A DNA stretch of 61,629 nt. Origin: an uncultured Muribaculaceae bacterium (GTDB lineage: Bacteria > Bacteroidota > Bacteroidia > Bacteroidales > Muribaculaceae). This document shows positions 25,980-34,851 of the stretch, piece by piece. A program made the translations under genes and the position numbers. Every line of letters starts with the position of its first letter. The first letter of the stretch is position 1. The notes beneath the pieces are model-generated. The model saw nothing but the letters and a program-made list of their open reading frames with translations, had not been told where the DNA came from and did not search any database. The stretch is taken from the NCBI GenBank assembly GCA_910586475.1, contig CAJUHM010000007.1, positions 1 through 61,629 on the forward strand, given 5' to 3'.

Positions 25980-26257
25980 ACTTTTTGCAATAGTTTTTCT
26001 TCTCAATTGAACCAACCGAACTATTTTTATGAAACAGCACCTTTTTTTCACTGGCGAAAAAACGCCGCGCAATAACTTAACTTACTTTAACTTAATAACC
26101 ATTTGAAAGCATTTGACCCCTCTCTCACGACAATTGTCCGTAAAATCCCAGGAATCCGCCCCTAATCTGCAATCATTTCCCTGATTTTGCAGTCACGCCA
26201 CAAAACAAACCAAACCCAATCGGCTCGCAACCATTAGGAAATAATAAATTTATCGTA

Positions 26258-26394
26258 TATCTTTGCAATAGGTTAATACAACAGTTTTCAAAAAACGCTT
26301 TTTCATAAGTATATCAAACAAAATAATACATCCACTGACGTTAAGTACTATGTGTAATCGCAAAGGAGACTCGTGAGAGTGTCCTTTGTTGTTT
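26258..26394 (+). ncRNA. Candidate small RNA with its own promoter and terminator
   Basis: A TATCTTTG -7 element at 26258-26265 predicts a transcript starting near 26272. It would end at a hairpin AAAGGAGACTC (26362-26372) - GTGA - GAGTGTCCTTT (26377-26387), ten pairs with one mismatch and a GNRA-type tetraloop, followed by GTTGTTTTC. The roughly 120-base product has no convincing open frame and no downstream gene on the same strand; the next gene points the other way. No -33 TTG was found at the right distance. It was not recognised as a known RNA family. Confidence 0.4.
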
Positions 26395-26488
26395 TCATCC
26401 CCCCCACGTCAGGCAGCATCTTCAGCCCACCGGACAAGACCGTCATTAGACATAACGCGCAACAATGCGGCGTGCCGGAATTAAAGCC

Positions 26489-26558
26489 AGCCCCCGCACC
26501 CCGGCATTTGTCAACGCTTGGACGGCCAAGAGCTGACAAATACCGGGAAACGGGGGCT
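26489..26558. terminator. Very long hairpin downstream of the lipoprotein gene
   Basis: Nested pairing: AGCCCCCG/CGGGGGCT (outer), CCCGG/CCGGG, ATTTGTCA/TGACAAAT, and CTTGG/CCAAG around an ACGG loop, about 26 base pairs in all. It lies 34 bases past the stop of the minus-strand lipoprotein gene and could be its terminator, but the better T-rich tail (TTATTTG) is on the plus strand. Confidence 0.5.
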
Positions 26559-26591
26559 TATTTGCACACCGCAGTCTGACGCCACGCAGGC

Positions 26592-27215
26592 CTATTTATT
26601 CAAGGCCGCCGACGGATTCTGCGAAGAATAGACATAATCGGTCTTTCCAATCTCGAATTTCAGTAGAGATCCGTTATCTTTCACTTTAACATCATCGAGT
26701 TTCGTCATCGAAGTGTAGCGCGCAAGCAGCTGACGTCTGAGAGCTGCCTCGACCATCGAGGCAAACTGCGGCTTGAGAGCTTCCGGATTCGACTGCGTCG
26801 CACCGTCAAGCACATTGCTGGAGATGACGAGACCACTCGGATCGACAGCCACTGACATATTGGCCACATCAAGAGCAAGCATGATTTCATCATCGTCGAT
26901 CGCCGTCCACCTCCCTGTCACTGTCGACTTGGCCGAAGCCGCTATTTCAAACGGCTGGACAAGCGCATCACTGCCGGTCATCGACCCGGTAGATGACACC
27001 ATCCCGACAATCACAACCGGACCGCCGGTCCTTGCCGAATCGCGTTCGAAAGTAATCGTCTCGACCATCGTAGCCTGCGAACCGGCATCGTTGACCAGCA
27101 TCTGCGGAGTCGAGCTCCAGGTTCCTTCAACCTGCGAGGCGAGGCGTTCAGCCTCATTGCAGCCAGTCAGGCTAACTGCTGCGAGCGCCATTGCGCCAAT
27201 CAGAATTTTCTTCAT
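26592..27215 (-). CDS. Small lipoprotein of unknown function
   Basis: Read from the ATG at 27215 the product has 207 residues and begins MKKILIGAMALAAVSLTGCN, a lipoprotein signal with the lipobox SLTGC. The longer frame from 27263 adds a segment without support. The mature protein is beta-rich (VEGTWSSTPQMLV, TVTGRWTAIDDDEIMLAL), reminiscent of lipocalin-like DUFs in Bacteroidales, but no family was assigned. A TAAATTTG -7 element on the minus strand is at 27339-27346. Its transcript would run toward the 26489-26558 hairpin. Confidence 0.7.
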   Translation of the reverse strand: MKKILIGAMALAAVSLTGCNEAERLASQVEGTWSSTPQMLVNDAGSQATMVETITFERDSARTGGPVVIVGMVSSTGSMTGSDALVQPFEIAASAKSTVTGRWTAIDDDEIMLALDVANMSVAVDPSGLVISSNVLDGATQSNPEALKPQFASMVEAALRRQLLARYTSMTKLDDVKVKDNGSLLKFEIGKTDYVYSSQNPSAALNK

Positions 27216-27446
27216 AACTATTCCTATATTATATAATGAATTGCTTAACCATTTGCCGACCAACAGCTTTCAGCGCCTATCGGCCTCACTCGCCCTAAGA
27301 GAGTGTTCAGCAGGAAAACCGCATCGATTCTTTCAGAGCAAATTTAAACAGTTTCTTATAGTCCATAACATGACGTCCCGTTAAAAGTTCAAAAATGGAA
27401 TCGCAAAAACGCCGGGCGTGGTTAATTTTTCGTATTTTTGCACCGT

Positions 27447-29312
27447 ATGCCTAAACCACGCCTAATCGAGCTTCTTGCTCCCGCAAAAAACGCCGACATC
27501 GCCATTGAAGCAATACGACACGGAGCCGACGCCGTCTACATCGGAGCATCATCACACGGTGCCCGCAGCAGCGCCGCCAATTCCGTCGCAGACATCCGCC
27601 GCGTTGTCAAGTTCGCCCATCAGTTCCGCTGCCGCGTCTATGTCACTCTGAACACCCTCGTCTATGAAAACGAGATCCAGCAGGTCGAAACGCTTGTTGA
27701 CGAACTCTATCGGGCAGGCGTTGACGCTCTGATCGTACAGGACACGGGCATCCTCCGAATGAATCTCCCTCCGATTGCCCTCCATGCCTCGACCCAATGC
27801 GACATAAGAACTCCGGAAAAAGCCATTTTCCTTGCCCGGGCAGGTTTTTCACAGCTTGTCCTGCCGCGCGAAATGACGCTTGAGGAAATGGAGGCTGTCC
27901 ACAAGGCAGTCCCCGACACCCCGCTGGAAGCGTTTGTCCACGGTGCTCTGTGCGTCAGCTACAGCGGCGACTGTCAGGCCGGTTTTTCCACCGCCCGACG
28001 CAGTGCCAACCGTGGTGAATGCCCTCAGATATGCCGCCACAGTTTCAATCTGCTCGACGCAGACGGCAACACACTTATTGAAAACCGCCATCTGCTCTCA
28101 CTCCGCGACCTCAACCGCTCGGAACTCGTCGGCCGAATGCTCGAAGCCGGCATTTCGTCGTTCAAGATCGAGGGCCGGCTAAAAGACGCAGCCTATGTCA
28201 AGAACACCGTGGCCGCCTACCGTAAAGCGATCGACAATGCTATCAGCACAGCCCCCGACCTCTATCGCCGCGCCTCGATCGGAGATTCTGAAATAAACTT
28301 CGTGCCGGACCTCTCGGAAAGTTTCAACCGCGGTTTCACGACTTATTTCACGACAGCACCCCGGCCGACAGTTCAGATGGCGTCAACCCTTTCGCCAAAA
28401 TGGACCGGAAAGCCGGTCGGCAAAGTGACCGCATGCAGCCACGGACAGATCCGTATCGACTCAGGCTGTCAGCTTGCCAACGGAGACGGCCTCGGCTATT
28501 TCAACCGCCAGGGACTGTTTGTCGGCTTTCGCGCCAACCGCGCCGAAGGCAACATAATAATTCCAGCCTCGCCGCAGAACATCCCGGCAGGAACCGTCCT
28601 CTACCGCAACCACAACCGTCTTCGGGAAGAAGCCCTCGCAGGCGACACAGCGCGACGATCGATCCCGCTGACACTCACCCTCCGCACCATCCCGTCCGGC
28701 ATAGCGCTCGACGCCGCCGACAGCAACGGGAACAGTGTCAGCCTTAGCGAACCGCTTGAACTCGCCCAAGCAAAAAGCCCGCAGTCAGACTCGCGCCGCG
28801 ATGTGCTCTCTAAAACAGGCGACACAATCTTCTCAGCCTCGGAAATCATTGATCAGGCTGGAAACCTGTTCATCCCGAGATCACGCCTCGCAGCTCTGAG
28901 ACGGCGCGTACTGGAAAAACTGACAGAAACGATTGTCGCGACCCACCCGTTTGACTATCGGAGAGCGGAACAGGCCGACACACGGATCTCATGGACCGAC
29001 CGGCTCGACTACCACGACAATGTCGCCAACTCTCTGGCACGTCAGTTCTACACCGACCACGGCATCCGATCAATCGAACCGGCCATCGAGACCGCCGGTC
29101 CGAAAGGAAACGAAACGAGAGTAATGACCACCCGCTACTGTCTGCGCCGCGAATTCAACCGCTGCCTGCGCACTCCGGCCGGACGCCAGTGGCACGGTCC
29201 GCTCTATCTCGAATCCGGCCCCGACCGCTTCCGTGTCGACTTCGACTGCAAGGAGTGCAGAATGAAAGTCTTCCATCTTCGCGACAATCCTGCGAAGAGA
29301 AGGAAGCCATAA
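27447..29312 (+). CDS. U32 family protein, RlhA-like (rRNA hydroxylation)
   Basis: The 621-residue product starts MPKPRLIELLAPAKNADIAI, has the U32 core with EAFVHGALCVSYSGDC, RRSANRGECPQICRHSF and the cluster cysteines typical of the family, and a long C-terminal extension as in E. coli RlhA, which makes 5-hydroxycytidine in 23S rRNA; the shorter TrhP lacks this extension. Assignment to RlhA rather than another U32 member rests on length and is moderate. The frame can be extended upstream to a TTG (27438), but that overlaps the TATTTTTG -7 element at 27433-27440. With ATG at 27447 the transcript would start at or within a base or two of the start codon. Confidence 0.8.
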   Translation: MPKPRLIELLAPAKNADIAIEAIRHGADAVYIGASSHGARSSAANSVADIRRVVKFAHQFRCRVYVTLNTLVYENEIQQVETLVDELYRAGVDALIVQDTGILRMNLPPIALHASTQCDIRTPEKAIFLARAGFSQLVLPREMTLEEMEAVHKAVPDTPLEAFVHGALCVSYSGDCQAGFSTARRSANRGECPQICRHSFNLLDADGNTLIENRHLLSLRDLNRSELVGRMLEAGISSFKIEGRLKDAAYVKNTVAAYRKAIDNAISTAPDLYRRASIGDSEINFVPDLSESFNRGFTTYFTTAPRPTVQMASTLSPKWTGKPVGKVTACSHGQIRIDSGCQLANGDGLGYFNRQGLFVGFRANRAEGNIIIPASPQNIPAGTVLYRNHNRLREEALAGDTARRSIPLTLTLRTIPSGIALDAADSNGNSVSLSEPLELAQAKSPQSDSRRDVLSKTGDTIFSASEIIDQAGNLFIPRSRLAALRRRVLEKLTETIVATHPFDYRRAEQADTRISWTDRLDYHDNVANSLARQFYTDHGIRSIEPAIETAGPKGNETRVMTTRYCLRREFNRCLRTPAGRQWHGPLYLESGPDRFRVDFDCKECRMKVFHLRDNPAKRRKP

Positions 29313-29336
29313 ACCGATGGAAAATCAGCTGAATCG

Positions 29337-29367
29337 TTGCACAACTCGGAGTAAATACCTAATTTTG
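29337..29367 (+). promoter_or_regulatory. Promoter of galE
   Basis: TTG (29337-29339), 20 bases, TAATTTTG (29360-29367). The leader would be about 45 bases. Confidence 0.55.
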
Positions 29368-29419
29368 CACATATATAGAAACTTAACTCATAATTCCCTA
29401 TAACCCCAATCAATCATTT

Positions 29420-30457
29420 ATGAAAAAAGATCGTATTCTTGTAACCGGCGGAACCGGTTATATTGGTTCACATACGGTTGTCGAACTCCAGAATGCCGGA
29501 TATCCGGTCGTCATAATCGACAACCTGTCAAACTCCAATAAAGATGTACTTGACGGGATTGAACGCATCACGGGACTCCGCCCCGACTTCGTCGAAGCCG
29601 ACTGCACCGACATGGAAGCCCTTAAGAAACTCTTCGCAGACTATCCCGACATCCGCGGCATCATCAACTTCGCAGCTTCGAAAGCCGTCGGAGAATCAGT
29701 GCAGAAACCGATTCTTTACTATCGCAACAACCTCAACACCCTTCTCAACCTGCTCGACCTGATGGCTCCGAACAACGTGAAGGGAATTGTGTTCTCCTCC
29801 TCATGCACTGTCTATGGCGAGCCCGACGTGAACCCCGTCACCGAGCAGTCGCCCATCAAAAAGGCTACATCGCCCTACGGAAACACCAAACAGATCTCTG
29901 AAGAGATCATCACTGACGTGATCACATCCGGCGCACCCTTCAAGAGCGTCATCCTCCGCTACTTCAACCCCGTCGGAGCGCATCCCTCGGCTGAGATCGG
30001 CGAACTTCCCAACGGCGTTCCACAGAACCTCATCCCCTATCTGACACAGACCGCGATGGGCATCCGGAAAGAGCTCAGCGTTTTCGGCGACGACTATGAC
30101 ACCCCCGACGGATCATGCATCCGCGACTATATCAACGTTGTCGATCTCGCGAAAGCCCATGTGATCGCCGTTGAGCGCATGCTCGAAGACAAATCCGACG
30201 ACCAGATCGAAATCTTCAACCTCGGAACAGGACGCGGCACCTCCGTGCTCGAACTCATCAACACCTTCGAAAGCGCTACTGGCGTAAAAGTGCCCCACAA
30301 GATCGTCGGACGTCGCGAAGGCGACATCGAAAAGGTATGGGCCAACCCCGCACACGCAAACAATGTGCTCGGCTGGGTTGCCGACTCGACAATCGAAGAC
30401 ACTATGCGTTCCGCATGGGCATGGCAGTGCAAACTGCGCGAACGCGGAATCATGTAA
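29420..30457 (+). CDS. galE: UDP-glucose 4-epimerase
   Basis: Interconverts UDP-glucose and UDP-galactose, supplying both central metabolism and surface glycan synthesis. The 345-residue product has the N-terminal NAD motif TGGTGYIGSHT, the conserved NFAASKAVGES, SSSCTVYGEP (catalytic Ser/Thr) and SPYGNTK with the YxxxK pair, and the late NLGTGRGTSVLELI. Length is typical. It has its own promoter and is followed 32 bases later by the DUF4105 gene, which may be read from the same transcript. Confidence 0.96.
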   Translation: MKKDRILVTGGTGYIGSHTVVELQNAGYPVVIIDNLSNSNKDVLDGIERITGLRPDFVEADCTDMEALKKLFADYPDIRGIINFAASKAVGESVQKPILYYRNNLNTLLNLLDLMAPNNVKGIVFSSSCTVYGEPDVNPVTEQSPIKKATSPYGNTKQISEEIITDVITSGAPFKSVILRYFNPVGAHPSAEIGELPNGVPQNLIPYLTQTAMGIRKELSVFGDDYDTPDGSCIRDYINVVDLAKAHVIAVERMLEDKSDDQIEIFNLGTGRGTSVLELINTFESATGVKVPHKIVGRREGDIEKVWANPAHANNVLGWVADSTIEDTMRSAWAWQCKLRERGIM

Positions 30458-30489
30458 GAAGAATCTTCTGGTTATATAGATCACCGGAA

Positions 30490-31704
30490 ATGACAATTCT
30501 GAAACGAATCTATTTCTTCATAATAGCGTTGGCCGTCGTTCTGTCGGCCAACGCTCAGTCTTTATCCTCGCGACAGGATCCGACGCCTGTCGATTCCGCT
30601 GCCACAATAAGCCTTCTGACAGTCGCCCCCGGATGTCAGATCTACGAACTCGAAGGCCACAGCGGACTGCGCATCCGCACAGCCATCGACGACATGGTAG
30701 CCAATTGGGGACTGTTTGATTTTAGCGCCCCCAACTTCGTCTACAGATTTGTCAAAGGCGAAACCGACTATTGCGTCGGACTGTGGCCCTACGGTTATTT
30801 CATCTCGCTCTATCGTCAGGAAAACCGACGCGTGACAGAGCAGATCCTTGATCTGACCCCAGAGGAAGCGGCCCGTGTCATTGCACTGGTCACGGAAAAC
30901 CTGCGGCCGGAAAACCGGGTCTACCGCTACAACTATGTCCTTGACAACTGCGCCACGCGTCCGCTCGCAATCGTGGAGGAAGCCATCGGCGACTCAATCA
31001 TATTCTCCGAAAGAGAGGCGCTGGACGACAACATAGCGACCTTCCGCAACGTAATGCGCACCTATCACCGCAACTACCCGTGGTATCAGTTCGGCATTGA
31101 CCTCGCCCTCGGCTCAGGCATTGACAGAGAGATCTCGACCCGCGAAACAGGATTCGCCCCGGTCGTGCTTGAGAAAATTGCTGCGACGGCAACTATCGAT
31201 GGCCACCGTCCGCTCGTCAGGAGCGAGAGAATCGTATCCGACGGCCCTGAAAACGGGACTGCGGAAAAACCTACACCCTGGTATCTCACACCGCTCGCAA
31301 TCTTCTGGACACTCGCAACCATCTGTCTGATCTACGCCGTCAGATCAATCCGACGCAGAGCATTCTGTCCCTGGATCAACGCCATCTTCTATTCGGTTCT
31401 CGGACTCAACGGACTGGTGCTGACGTTTCTGATCTTCGTCTCGTCGCATGAAGCGACCTCCCCGAACTGGAACTATCTATGGGTCAACCCGCTCTGCTTC
31501 CTTGTTCCGGCAATGATCAGGATCCCGCGAGTCCGGGGCTTCCTGAGGAACTACATGCGCCTCAACATCTGTCTGATCGCACTCTATGTCATCATCGCAC
31601 TCTTCGGAATCCAGAGCCCCAATCCGGCCTTCTATCCCATTCTGCTGGCCGATTTCATTCTTTCGTCATCATTTCTTCAGGTCACACGTGAAAATAACAA
31701 ATAA
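30490..31704 (+). CDS. DUF4105 membrane protein
   Basis: From ATG 30490 the product has 404 residues: a signal peptide (MTILKRIYFFIIALAVVLSA NAQ), a DUF4105 domain of about 230 residues with LTVAPGCQIYELEGHSGLRI, ANWGLFDFSAPNFVYRF and the conserved YNYVLDNCATRPLAIVE, and about four C-terminal membrane helices. The domain has been likened to cysteine-protease-type folds; GHS, the aspartate/asparagine and cysteine of LDNCATR could form an active site facing the periplasm (inference). The longer frame from 30337 overlaps galE and is not supported. The gene overlaps the following phosphatase-like gene by 17 bases, so the pair is probably co-translated. Confidence 0.85.
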   Translation: MTILKRIYFFIIALAVVLSANAQSLSSRQDPTPVDSAATISLLTVAPGCQIYELEGHSGLRIRTAIDDMVANWGLFDFSAPNFVYRFVKGETDYCVGLWPYGYFISLYRQENRRVTEQILDLTPEEAARVIALVTENLRPENRVYRYNYVLDNCATRPLAIVEEAIGDSIIFSEREALDDNIATFRNVMRTYHRNYPWYQFGIDLALGSGIDREISTRETGFAPVVLEKIAATATIDGHRPLVRSERIVSDGPENGTAEKPTPWYLTPLAIFWTLATICLIYAVRSIRRRAFCPWINAIFYSVLGLNGLVLTFLIFVSSHEATSPNWNYLWVNPLCFLVPAMIRIPRVRGFLRNYMRLNICLIALYVIIALFGIQSPNPAFYPILLADFILSSSFLQVTRENNK

Positions 31705-33256
31705 ATTTCGTCTGCTACTGCTGTGTGCCATGACCGCAGCGGCTACCTTCACAACATTCGCCCAGCAAAAAAAATCGCCCCTTGTCGCTGTCATCACGGT
31801 CGAAGGACTCACAGGCGAGTATCTGCGGCTGCTTGAATCGACATTCACAGGCAGCGGCTTCAAAAAAATAATGCACTCCGGAGCGTCTATCGACCGGATC
31901 GATTTCGGACCCGGACTCGACTACGCCGCCGCTTCGGCTGTTGTCTTCTCCGGCGCCTCGCCGATTGTCAACGGAGTGCCTGCCGACAAAATCTACGACA
32001 CTTCGACAAAACTTGCCCGTTCGCCGCTCCACAACCCCGCAATGATCGGCAACTTCACCGACGAAACCCTTTCGCCTGAGGCCCTGAAAGTATCGACCGT
32101 AGCCGACGAGCTCCGGATCGACTCCGACGGACAGGGACGCGTCTTCGCCGTAGCCCCGAAAGCGACAACAGCTCTTGTCGGAGCGGCCCATGCTGGCAAC
32201 GGAGCCTACTGGATCAACAACATGACCGCCAACTGGGCCACGACAGCCTACTACAAGGAGATGCCCGTGCCGCTTCGCGACAGAAACTATCTGAACCCGC
32301 TCGACACACGCCTCGACACGATGAAATGGACGCCGCTGCTCAAGCTGTCGCTCTATCCCGGAATCACGACCTCCGAAATGCAGAAACCGTTTAAAAACTC
32401 ATTTCCTCGCAAAGAAGTGCGCCGCGTAAACCGTTTCATCGAATCCCCGCTGGCCAACACTGAAGTGACCGACGTTGCCATTGATCTCATCACAAAACTC
32501 AGCCTCGGATCAGCAAAAGCCACCGACATGATCACAATCGGCTACACCATCCCGTCCGACGCCTCGCGAACCGAAACAATCGACAGCTACATCCGTCTCG
32601 ACCGCGACCTCGAGCGCTTGTTCAAGACTCTCGAACAGGCTTGTCCACAAGGCACAGGCCCGACAATCATGCTCGCCGGACTGCCATCCGACAATGGTTC
32701 GGCACCCGACGACAAACGCTGGAACATTCCATCCGGACTCTACTCCGTCAAACGTGCTGTCTCTCTCCTCGGAATCCATCTGATGTCAGTCCACGGCAAC
32801 GGCGACTGGATTCTCGGCTACCACAACCGACACTTCTTTCTGAACCGAAACCTCATCAAGGACCGCGGACTGAGCCTTCAGGACTTTCGCCGTGAAGTCG
32901 CCGACTTTCTCGGACGAATGGCCGGCATCAGCAACGTCATCACGATCGACGACATCCTCGCATCGCGCGCCGGCGACAACCCCGACGCGCTCAAACGCAA
33001 TACCTCCTTCACCCACGCCGGCGACATAATCATTGAAGTTGCTCCCGGATGGCAGATAATCGACGACGGGACTGGCCGCGCATCCGGCGCTCTACGGCAC
33101 ACCGCGGCCGACATCCCGGCCTTCTTCGTCGCTCCCGGACTGAAACGCCTGCAGATAACGGAAAACACCGACGCACGAATCCTTGCACCGACGCTTTCCC
33201 GGCTGCTGCTCATCCGTGCGCCCAACGGAGCTTCCGTGCCGCCCATCAATCTATAA
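31688..33256 (+). CDS. Alkaline phosphatase superfamily homologue without metal ligands
   Basis: Starting at GTG 31688 the product has 522 residues with a signal peptide (MKITNKFRLLLLCAMTAAAT) and the fold of PafA-type phosphatases: VAVITVEGLTGEYL, SGASPIVNGVPADKIYD, ALVGAAHAGNGAYW, YIRLDRDLERLFKTLE. The residues that should bind zinc or carry phosphate are replaced: the first Asp is Glu39, the nucleophile position in the segment DYAAASAVVF is Ala, the DYxGH segment reads GYTIPSD and the TADHG segment reads LPSDNG. It is therefore predicted to be non-catalytic and may bind a ligand or partner. It overlaps the DUF4105 gene by 17 bases and is 59 bases before a sulfatase. Confidence 0.78.
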   Translation: MKITNKFRLLLLCAMTAAATFTTFAQQKKSPLVAVITVEGLTGEYLRLLESTFTGSGFKKIMHSGASIDRIDFGPGLDYAAASAVVFSGASPIVNGVPADKIYDTSTKLARSPLHNPAMIGNFTDETLSPEALKVSTVADELRIDSDGQGRVFAVAPKATTALVGAAHAGNGAYWINNMTANWATTAYYKEMPVPLRDRNYLNPLDTRLDTMKWTPLLKLSLYPGITTSEMQKPFKNSFPRKEVRRVNRFIESPLANTEVTDVAIDLITKLSLGSAKATDMITIGYTIPSDASRTETIDSYIRLDRDLERLFKTLEQACPQGTGPTIMLAGLPSDNGSAPDDKRWNIPSGLYSVKRAVSLLGIHLMSVHGNGDWILGYHNRHFFLNRNLIKDRGLSLQDFRREVADFLGRMAGISNVITIDDILASRAGDNPDALKRNTSFTHAGDIIIEVAPGWQIIDDGTGRASGALRHTAADIPAFFVAPGLKRLQITENTDARILAPTLSRLLLIRAPNGASVPPINL

Positions 33257-33315
33257 TTCAACAACTGATCAAAAAACCACTCCGATTCCACCCAATCCTC
33301 AAAACTCCCTGATTC

Positions 33316-34851
33316 ATGAAAACCGACTCACGCAAAGCAATCATCATCATTGGAACAGCCGCAATCGCCGCACCCTGCGCAGCCACAAATTCCGACGCCA
33401 GCTCTCCCCGTCAGCCAAACATAATCTACATCATGTGCGACGACATGGGCTACGGTGATCTCGGCTGCTACGGACAGCCCTACATTTCAACCCCACGCAT
33501 CGACTCGATGGCCGCAAAAGGAATGAAATTCACCCAAGCCTATGCGGGGAGTCCGGTCAGCGCACCGTCGCGTGCGTCCTTCATGACAGGCCAGCATTCA
33601 GGCCACTGCGAAGTGCGCGGCAACAAGGAATACTGGCGCAACGTCCCGACTGTCCGCTACGGCGTCAACGAAGAATTCACTCGTGTCGGGCAGCACCCCT
33701 ACGATCCGGACCACATCATCCTACCCGAGCTCCTGAAACGCAACGGCTATACGACCGGAATGTTCGGAAAATGGGCCGGCGGCTACGAAGGATCCTGTTC
33801 TGTTCCGGAAAAGCGAGGAATCGACGAATTTTTCGGATATATCTGTCAGTTCCAGGCCCATCTCTACTATCCCAACTTCCTGAACCGCTACAACCCCGCA
33901 ATGGGCGACACGGCAACCGTACGTGTGATTCTCGAAGAAAACACACCCCACCCGATGACCGGACCCGGATATGAGCGACGATCCCAGTATTCGGCCGACT
34001 TGATCCATCAGGCCGCAATGGACTGGATCGACCGTCAGACCGACGACAAACCGTTTTTCGGCATCCTGACCTACACTCTTCCCCACGCCGAGCTGTATCA
34101 GCCCGACGACTCTCTGCTCCAATCCTACCGCGACAAATTCACAACCGACCTGAACTGGGCCGGAGAGCCCTGGTCGCGCTACAACGCAACGACCCACACC
34201 CACGCCCAGTTTGCCGCAATGATCACACGCCTCGACACATATGTCGGCGAAGTCCTCGACCTGCTTCACAAAAAAAATCTCGACGACAACACCATCGTAA
34301 TCTTCACCAGCGACAACGGCCCTCACGAAGAGGGTGGTGCCGATCCGACATTCTTCGGACGCGACGGCGTTCTGCGCGGGCTGAAACGTCAGATCCACGA
34401 AGGTGGCATACGCGTGCCGTTCATCGTCAGCTGGCCCGGTCACGTCGAAGAGGGCACAGTCACTGACCAGCCTGTCATCTTCTATGACCTGATGCCGACA
34501 TTCGCCGACATCGCCGGAATCAAAGACTTCCCCGAAGCATACCGCAACAAGACGAAAGAGATCGACTATTTCGACGGAATCTCATTCCTTCCGACCCTCC
34601 TTGGAAAAGAGCAGACCGAAACCCATCACCATCTCTATTGGGAATTCGACGAAACAGATCAGATCGGTGTACGTCAGGGACCATGGAAACTAATTGTAAA
34701 AGGTGGAAAACCGGAGCTCTACAATCTCGACACCGACATCCGAGAGCTCAACGACATCGCCGCCGAACACCCCGACAAAGTCAGCGAACTGGTCGAGATC
34801 GCACGCCGCGAACACACCCCCAACCCCTACTTCAGCGTAACGCTCCCCTGA
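33316..34851 (+). CDS. Secreted sulfatase (S1 family, serine type)
   Basis: The 511-residue product hydrolyses sulfate esters, probably on host glycans. An N-terminal hydrophobic segment (IIIIGTAAIAAPC) acts as signal peptide. Metal-site aspartates lie in YIMCDDMGYGDLGCYG; the active-site motif is SAPSRASFMTGQ with Ser82 as the residue to be converted to formylglycine by an anaerobic maturase (none is seen in the window). Later residues include FTSDNGPHEEGG and the KRQIHEGGIRVPFIV signature. Sub-family and substrate cannot be told by eye. It follows the DUF4105/phosphatase-like pair on the same strand. Confidence 0.92.
   Translation: MKTDSRKAIIIIGTAAIAAPCAATNSDASSPRQPNIIYIMCDDMGYGDLGCYGQPYISTPRIDSMAAKGMKFTQAYAGSPVSAPSRASFMTGQHSGHCEVRGNKEYWRNVPTVRYGVNEEFTRVGQHPYDPDHIILPELLKRNGYTTGMFGKWAGGYEGSCSVPEKRGIDEFFGYICQFQAHLYYPNFLNRYNPAMGDTATVRVILEENTPHPMTGPGYERRSQYSADLIHQAAMDWIDRQTDDKPFFGILTYTLPHAELYQPDDSLLQSYRDKFTTDLNWAGEPWSRYNATTHTHAQFAAMITRLDTYVGEVLDLLHKKNLDDNTIVIFTSDNGPHEEGGADPTFFGRDGVLRGLKRQIHEGGIRVPFIVSWPGHVEEGTVTDQPVIFYDLMPTFADIAGIKDFPEAYRNKTKEIDYFDGISFLPTLLGKEQTETHHHLYWEFDETDQIGVRQGPWKLIVKGGKPELYNLDTDIRELNDIAAEHPDKVSELVEIARREHTPNPYFSVTLP

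Noticed and set aside
26348..26579. Two overlapping frames on opposite strands (63 and 68 codons)
   Set aside because: They arise from the long inverted repeat and from the candidate RNA terminator; the amino-acid sequences mirror the palindrome and show no family.
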